7,756 bases of DNA, taken from the NCBI GenBank assembly GCA_005879255.1, contig VBKY01000442.1, positions 1-7,756 on the forward strand, given 5' to 3'. This document shows, in pieces, positions 5,212 to 7,756 of this stretch (within the stretch, counting starts at the first letter, position 1; each line of letters starts with the position of its first letter). This DNA is from Deltaproteobacteria bacterium. Lineage in GTDB: Bacteria > Desulfobacterota_B > Binatia > UBA9968. A program made the translations under genes and the position numbers. Under the pieces are notes generated by a model. That model saw nothing but the letters and a program-made list of their open reading frames with translations, had not been told where the DNA came from and searched no databases.

Positions 5212-5766
5212 TTACTGCGTTCGCATTAGGACAAAGGCCGTGTCCATGCTCGGGGGCCGGGCGCAATGGGCGAAGTGCATGGAGCAGAGGAAAAAAGGGG
5301 AAATTGTACGTTTCGCGAATTCTCGAAACGTGGAAATGATGGATGTCGGCAAGGACGACCGACTCTCAAGGTTCAACGACGAAACCGATACAACCTCTCG
5401 GGGATCGGGCCATCGCGAAATCGAGTACGTCGAATTGTATTTGAAGGTCGGGCGACAGGTCCGGATAAAGCTCACGGCGACGGAGGCGCTTAAGTTCCAA
5501 GCTGCGCCATAGCTCCTCGGCGGCGTTGAATTGATCCGCAATTTGCTGCGTTTTCGTTGCCTCGAAGGCAAATTAAAATAAGCGATCAACCTAAGAGGCT
5601 CCCTCAGAAACTGTTTCAACTCGCTATTAGCTTCCCGCCGTCGGCGATGATCAGAAAATGATTCGGCGTCCGGCTTATTCTGCGCCAATCCATTCATCTT
5701 CCATGGCTTGCAAAGCAAGCAACCGGCCCTTTGGTTCTTTGAGCGTTTACGTTTATGATGAGCCAT
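5212..5766 (-). CDS. Small CxxC protein with a probably spurious C-terminal extension
   Basis: The ATG at 5766 has a good ribosome site (GGGAGAG, 8 nt upstream). The first ~57 residues look like a compact conserved small protein: basic MAHHKRKRSKNQR, then AGCLLCKPWKMNG with a CxxC pair (Cys16, Cys19), then SFSDHRRRREANSELKQFL. I recall small hypothetical proteins with a 'RAGCLLCKPHK/WK.NG' core in many environmental genomes, often near toxin genes, but know no function. Beyond about residue 57 (near 5596) the frame runs on to a TAA at 5214-5212 without recognisable protein character. It crosses an unrelated fragment encoded in another frame and then palindrome copy 2, which contributes STFREFAKRT at 145-154. 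The natural stop has therefore probably been lost, and the 184-aa product is likely an artefact of decay. The 52-aa gene lies 50 nt upstream on the same strand. Confidence 0.55.
   Translation of the reverse strand: MAHHKRKRSKNQRAGCLLCKPWKMNGLAQNKPDAESFSDHRRRREANSELKQFLREPLRLIAYFNLPSRQRKRSKLRINSTPPRSYGAAWNLSASVAVSFIRTCRPTFKYNSTYSISRWPDPREVVSVSSLNLESRSSLPTSIISTFREFAKRTISPFFLCSMHFAHCARPPSMDTAFVLMRTQ
5308..5331. repeat. 24-nt palindrome, copy 2 (one mismatched pair)
   Basis: Same element as 3030-3053, differing by one base in the left arm (ACGTTTCGCGAA against ACGTTTCGAGAA). This creates one mismatch in an otherwise complete dyad. The flanks match copy 1 (AAAGGGGAAATTGT before, GGAAATGA after), giving a shared block of roughly 45 nt. 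It lies between the binding protein gene at 4031-5050 and the remnant gene cluster. Confidence 0.85.
5366..5572 (-). pseudogene. Unidentified gene fragment, no start codon
   Basis: In a frame different from the CxxC ORF, bases 5572-5366 encode 68 codons from just after a TAA (5575-5573) to a TGA. The peptide looks like a real, charged, helical protein: ATKTQQIADQFNAAEELW, then RSLELKRLRRRELYPDLSPD and LQIQFDVLDFAM. No ATG, GTG or TTG occurs near its beginning. The last residues (ARSPRGCIGFVVEP) run toward the palindrome flank. I think it is a piece of a small gene that lost its start, perhaps by frameshift, and lost its end to the repeat flank. It resembles short helical partner proteins sometimes encoded beside nucleotidyltransferase-type toxins, but I cannot name a family with confidence. 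Confidence 0.4.
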
Positions 5767-5816
5767 GGTGACTCTCCCAGGATTGAAACCTGCTCCGATG
5801 ATTACGAAGAATTGGG

Positions 5817-5975
5817 TCACGGTTTTTCGGCGACTACCTTGCCGTTTTTCCATACGTAGATGGGAGTACCGTGCATGCGCGCGGTCTTGCGGGCAACCTT
5901 AGCGGCACGGCGCAGGGCGCGACCGACTGCCGCGGAGAATTCTTTGCTAGTTTGTGGTTTGGCTTTTCGTTTCAT
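5817..5975 (-). CDS. 52-aa basic small protein coupled to a zeta-toxin-like remnant
   Basis: ATG at 5975 to TGA at 5819-5817, too short for most gene callers. The sequence has three parts: a basic start MKRKAKPQTSKEF, an Ala/Arg-rich helix SAAVGRALRRAAKVARKTAR (14-33), and a small beta-like end HGTPIYVWKNGKVVAEKP (35-52). The end pattern 'GTP.YVW..GK.V...P' is one I associate with conserved short proteins encoded next to toxin genes. GGAAAGG lies 5 nt before the ATG. The start overlaps the stop of the zeta-like fragment by 4 nt (ATGA, 5972-5975), so translation would be coupled to that gene. A partner or antitoxin-like role is inference from this linkage. The frame is undamaged, although the upstream gene is broken. 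Confidence 0.65.
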   Translation of the reverse strand: MKRKAKPQTSKEFSAAVGRALRRAAKVARKTARMHGTPIYVWKNGKVVAEKP

Positions 5976-6199
5976 GGCGACCTTTCCAACAACTTTGGTC
6001 CACTGCCTGAGTTAACATACACACTCCAGCTATTTGCTAAAAGACGATAGTGCTTCTCAAAATTATTCCGACTGCGCGCGAAGCGCCGGAGCACATCACG
6101 CCGCGGAACATTATGCCCGCCTTGTTTAACCCGGGCGGCAATACGTCGTAGCGCCAATTGCGGTGATGATATTCGCAGGTAGACGATCTCGATGTAATA
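5972..6199 (-). pseudogene. Zeta-toxin-like ATPase, C-terminal remnant
   Basis: The frame encodes a C-terminal segment typical of zeta-toxin/UDP-GlcNAc kinase-like P-loop proteins: YYIEIVYLRISSPQLALRRI, then AARVKQGGHNVPRRDVLRRF, then NNFEKHYRLLANSWSVYVNS with GPKLLER near the end. The motif 'RV..GGH..P...+.RRF.R...NF...Y..L...W..Y.NS' is characteristic of the family's last third. The N-terminal two thirds, including the Walker A loop, are missing. Upstream of 6199 the frame continues to 6286 but encodes only CGTGGN and CGTTCCAAN repeat and hairpin sequence, so the ORF start there is not a real gene start. The stop overlaps the next gene's ATG. It is inactive as a kinase. Confidence 0.7.
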
Positions 6200-6200
6200 C

Positions 6201-6250
6201 CGTGATCGTGGAACGTGCTCACGGGACCGGCCCGTTCCAATCGTTCCAAA
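6201..6250. repeat. Mixed repeat cap: CGTGGN hexamers plus CGTTCCAAN nonamers
   Basis: CGTGAT-CGTGGA (6201-6212), a G/C-rich stretch, then CGTTCCAAT-CGTTCCAAA (6233-6250). Both unit types occur elsewhere in the window (3736-3847 and 2683-2736). The hexamers start within one or two bases of where zeta-toxin homology ends. Confidence 0.6.
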
Positions 6251-6253
6251 AGT

Positions 6254-6302
6254 CTGTCCTGAGTCGAAGGGACTTTCCTTTGACATCCTGCGCTCAGGAC
6301 AG
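6254..6302. repeat. 49-nt hairpin element, possible terminator of the CoA-transferase gene
   Basis: CTGTCCTGAG (6254-6263) pairs perfectly with CTCAGGACAG (6293-6302). Nested inside, GTCGAAGG (6263-6270) can pair with CCTTTGAC (6277-6284) with one G-T pair; the two stems share base 6263. CTGTCCTGAG-GTCGAAGG resembles the REP-like repeats widespread in environmental genomes. Read on the minus strand, the stem is followed two bases later by TTTT (6251-6248), so it could also terminate transcription of the CoA-transferase gene ending at 6344. Confidence 0.55.
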
Positions 6303-6343
6303 GCGCTCCGTTCAATGCCTGGCGGCGGGGACCTCGCTTTCCC

Positions 6344-7756
6344 CTACTTTATCGCCTCCAACTTTTTCAGTTCCTCAATCCTCTCACCACTCAATCCCAA
6401 TATCTCACCAAACACTTGAACATTGTGTGCACCGATCCAGGGCGCAGGTCGCGCGGCGTTAGCGCTCGACAGCGACGGAATGCCTGGCACTCCATGATGC
6501 GTGATCTTGCCCCACGGTTGGGCTTCGGTTTCGACGATATGACCGCGTGCCCGTAAGTGAATGTCATGGAAGAGATCTTCGCCGGACGACGGCATGCCGG
6601 CGGCGACGCCGGCTTCTTGGAGCAGACGAAAGACTTGCTTTGCCGTATACCTACCCGTCCACTGCGAAAGCTTTTGATCAAGCTCATCGCGGTGCTCTTT
6701 GCGACCGCTCTTCGTAGCGAACCTCGGCTCTGCGGCCCAGGATGATTTGCCGATTACTTTGACCATGCTTTGCCACTCTTCATCGCCGGCGCAGGCGATA
6801 ATGATCCAGTTGTCATCGCTGCGACATGGATAGCAACCGTAAGGCGCATAAGGTTCGCCAAGAATTTCGCGATAGCCCATGGCGTTCCATTCGTTGCCGT
6901 TAATTGTGTAATCGAGAATTGCCGGCCCCATCATCGAACCCTGCGCCTCGAGCATGCCGGCTTCGATGAACTGCCCCTTGCCCGTGCGCGCCTGGTACTC
7001 AAGCGCGGCAAGTACGCCGAGTGCCATCGTGACCGACCCGACGCGATCGGGCCAGGCGATCTTGCAGCGAGTTTCCATTGGCGAATCGGGATAGCCCCAC
7101 AGCCGCACGATGCCTGTGTACGCCAGTAGCTGCCAGCCCCACGCGACCCACGACTTGAGCGGTCCGGTGAGCCCCCAGCCGGGCATTACGACTTGAACAA
7201 TGCCGGGATTAATCTGCTGCAACACTTCGTAGCTGAAGCCAAGCCGCTCCAAAACGCCCGAGCTGAAGTTATCGACGACCACGTCGGATTTCGCGACCAA
7301 TTGTTTAAATAATTCTTTTCCCTCCGCGTTGCGCAGATTAAGGGTGCATCCGAGCTTCGCGCGGTTCATGCAGGCATGCACTGCGGCTTCCCGTTCCTTG
7401 CTCGCAATCGTGCCCGTTTCGATCTTGACCACTTCCATGCCGTAGTACGCCAGCAATTCAGTTCCCAAAGGTCCGGCATACTGCTGGGTTAGATCGGCCA
7501 TGCGTAGCCCGGCCAACATCGGCCGTCGAGATTCGGACTCACCCTGGGTTTTCCGCGGACTGGCCTGCAGATTCTCAAGTTCCGCAAGAATTTCTTTGCG
7601 GTGCTGATCCAGCAACGGCGCGGGCCGCCGCACGCGCATGGGCGTGAGCGACAAGCGCATGGGCGCGCCAGGCGCGTTGTATTTGCCGATCACCGGATGT
7701 TCGATCACTTGCATCCACTCGCGCACGCGATTTTGCTCGCAGTCGACGAACTGGCC
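6344..7756 (-). CDS. Class III CoA-transferase (CaiB/BaiF), tandem-domain protein, 5' end outside window
   Basis: Moves coenzyme A between carboxylic acids by the family III mechanism, through a catalytic Asp. The frame is open to the window edge; the GTG at 7726 (numbered residue 1 here) is internal. Residues -10 to about 50 (VREWMQVIEHPVIGKYNAPG, MRLSLTP, RPAPLLDQHRKEIL) are the C-terminal end of a CaiB-type domain. A linker follows (about 51-69). A complete second domain then starts at LAGLRMADLTQQYAGPLGTE (71-90) with YYGMEVVKIE (94-103), VVVDNFSSGVLERLGF (149-164), and WPDRVGSVTMALGVLAALEY (225-244). Asp227 falls where the catalytic Asp of formyl-CoA transferase lies. The second domain ends with HHGVPGIPSLSS and PAPWIGAHNVQVFGEILG. 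The visible product is 470 aa, and a full protein of about 800 aa is likely. The substrate is unknown. Confidence 0.88.
   Translation of the reverse strand, partial: GQFVDCEQNRVREWMQVIEHPVIGKYNAPGAPMRLSLTPMRVRRPAPLLDQHRKEILAELENLQASPRKTQGESESRRPMLAGLRMADLTQQYAGPLGTELLAYYGMEVVKIETGTIASKEREAAVHACMNRAKLGCTLNLRNAEGKELFKQLVAKSDVVVDNFSSGVLERLGFSYEVLQQINPGIVQVVMPGWGLTGPLKSWVAWGWQLLAYTGIVRLWGYPDSPMETRCKIAWPDRVGSVTMALGVLAALEYQARTGKGQFIEAGMLEAQGSMMGPAILDYTINGNEWNAMGYREILGEPYAPYGCYPCRSDDNWIIIACAGDEEWQSMVKVIGKSSWAAEPRFATKSGRKEHRDELDQKLSQWTGRYTAKQVFRLLQEAGVAAGMPSSGEDLFHDIHLRARGHIVETEAQPWGKITHHGVPGIPSLSSANAARPAPWIGAHNVQVFGEILGLSGERIEELKKLEAIK

Noticed and set aside
3030..5331. Palindrome pair as integron attC sites or a CRISPR array
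   Set aside because: No GTTRRRY core boxes or integrase, and only two copies 2.3 kb apart with no spacers.
5171..5512. Plus-strand open frame starting before palindrome copy 2
   Set aside because: Its peptide is the translation of the repeat and its flank, plus the antisense of the minus-strand fragment; no credible start.
6037..6315. 92-codon minus-strand open frame overlapping the zeta remnant
   Set aside because: It starts in repeat and hairpin sequence; the other frame carries the recognisable zeta-toxin motifs.
6770..7129. 119-codon plus-strand open frame within the CoA-transferase
   Set aside because: Antisense to the catalytic region of the CaiB domain; a shadow frame.

Overview
The window looks like chromosomal DNA from an uncultivated, moderately GC-rich Gram-negative bacterium. 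A deltaproteobacterial, Binatia-like or NC10/Rokubacteria-like soil or groundwater lineage is my best guess. That guess rests on the mix of orphan ABC solute-binding proteins, an MmgE/PrpD enzyme, a double CaiB-type CoA-transferase, and toxin-antitoxin debris mixed with short degenerate repeats. No marker gene confirms the taxonomy. I found no rRNA, tRNA, CRISPR array, transposase or integrase.

Layout. Positions 1-2604 hold a plus-strand metabolic pair: the 3' part of a periplasmic solute-binding protein gene cut by the window edge, then a complete MmgE/PrpD-family gene and a probable terminator. Positions 2640-3650 hold minus-strand toxin-antitoxin DNA: a RelE/ParE toxin remnant whose C-terminus is replaced by a 9-bp repeat array, a perfect 24-nt palindrome, and an intact RelE/ParE-Phd pair with a 4-nt overlap and an operator-like dyad. 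Positions 3650-4030 hold a CGTGGN-type hexamer repeat region and a 45-codon ORF whose 3' half is made of that repeat. Positions 4031-5050 hold a complete minus-strand NitT/TauT-type solute-binding protein gene. Positions 5210-6310 hold a second remnant island: a second palindrome copy, a frame-shifted gene fragment, a small CxxC protein ORF, a 52-aa small protein, and a C-terminal zeta-toxin-like fragment whose front end is replaced by repeats, with a 49-nt hairpin beyond. Positions 6344-7756 hold a minus-strand class III CoA-transferase ORF that runs off the window. Its first ~50 residues are the tail of another CaiB-type domain, so it is a tandem-domain fusion.

How it fits together. The flanking genes suggest scavenging of small organic acids or related compounds: periplasmic capture, CoA activation by transferase, and PrpD-type dehydration or decarboxylation. 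No permease or ATPase is visible, so this link is inference. The most unusual signal is the central island. Three small, mostly toxin-related genes have an end that stops or starts exactly at a degenerate short repeat (nonamer CGTTCAAAN or hexamer CGTGGN), and two copies of a stop-free palindrome lie between the remnants.
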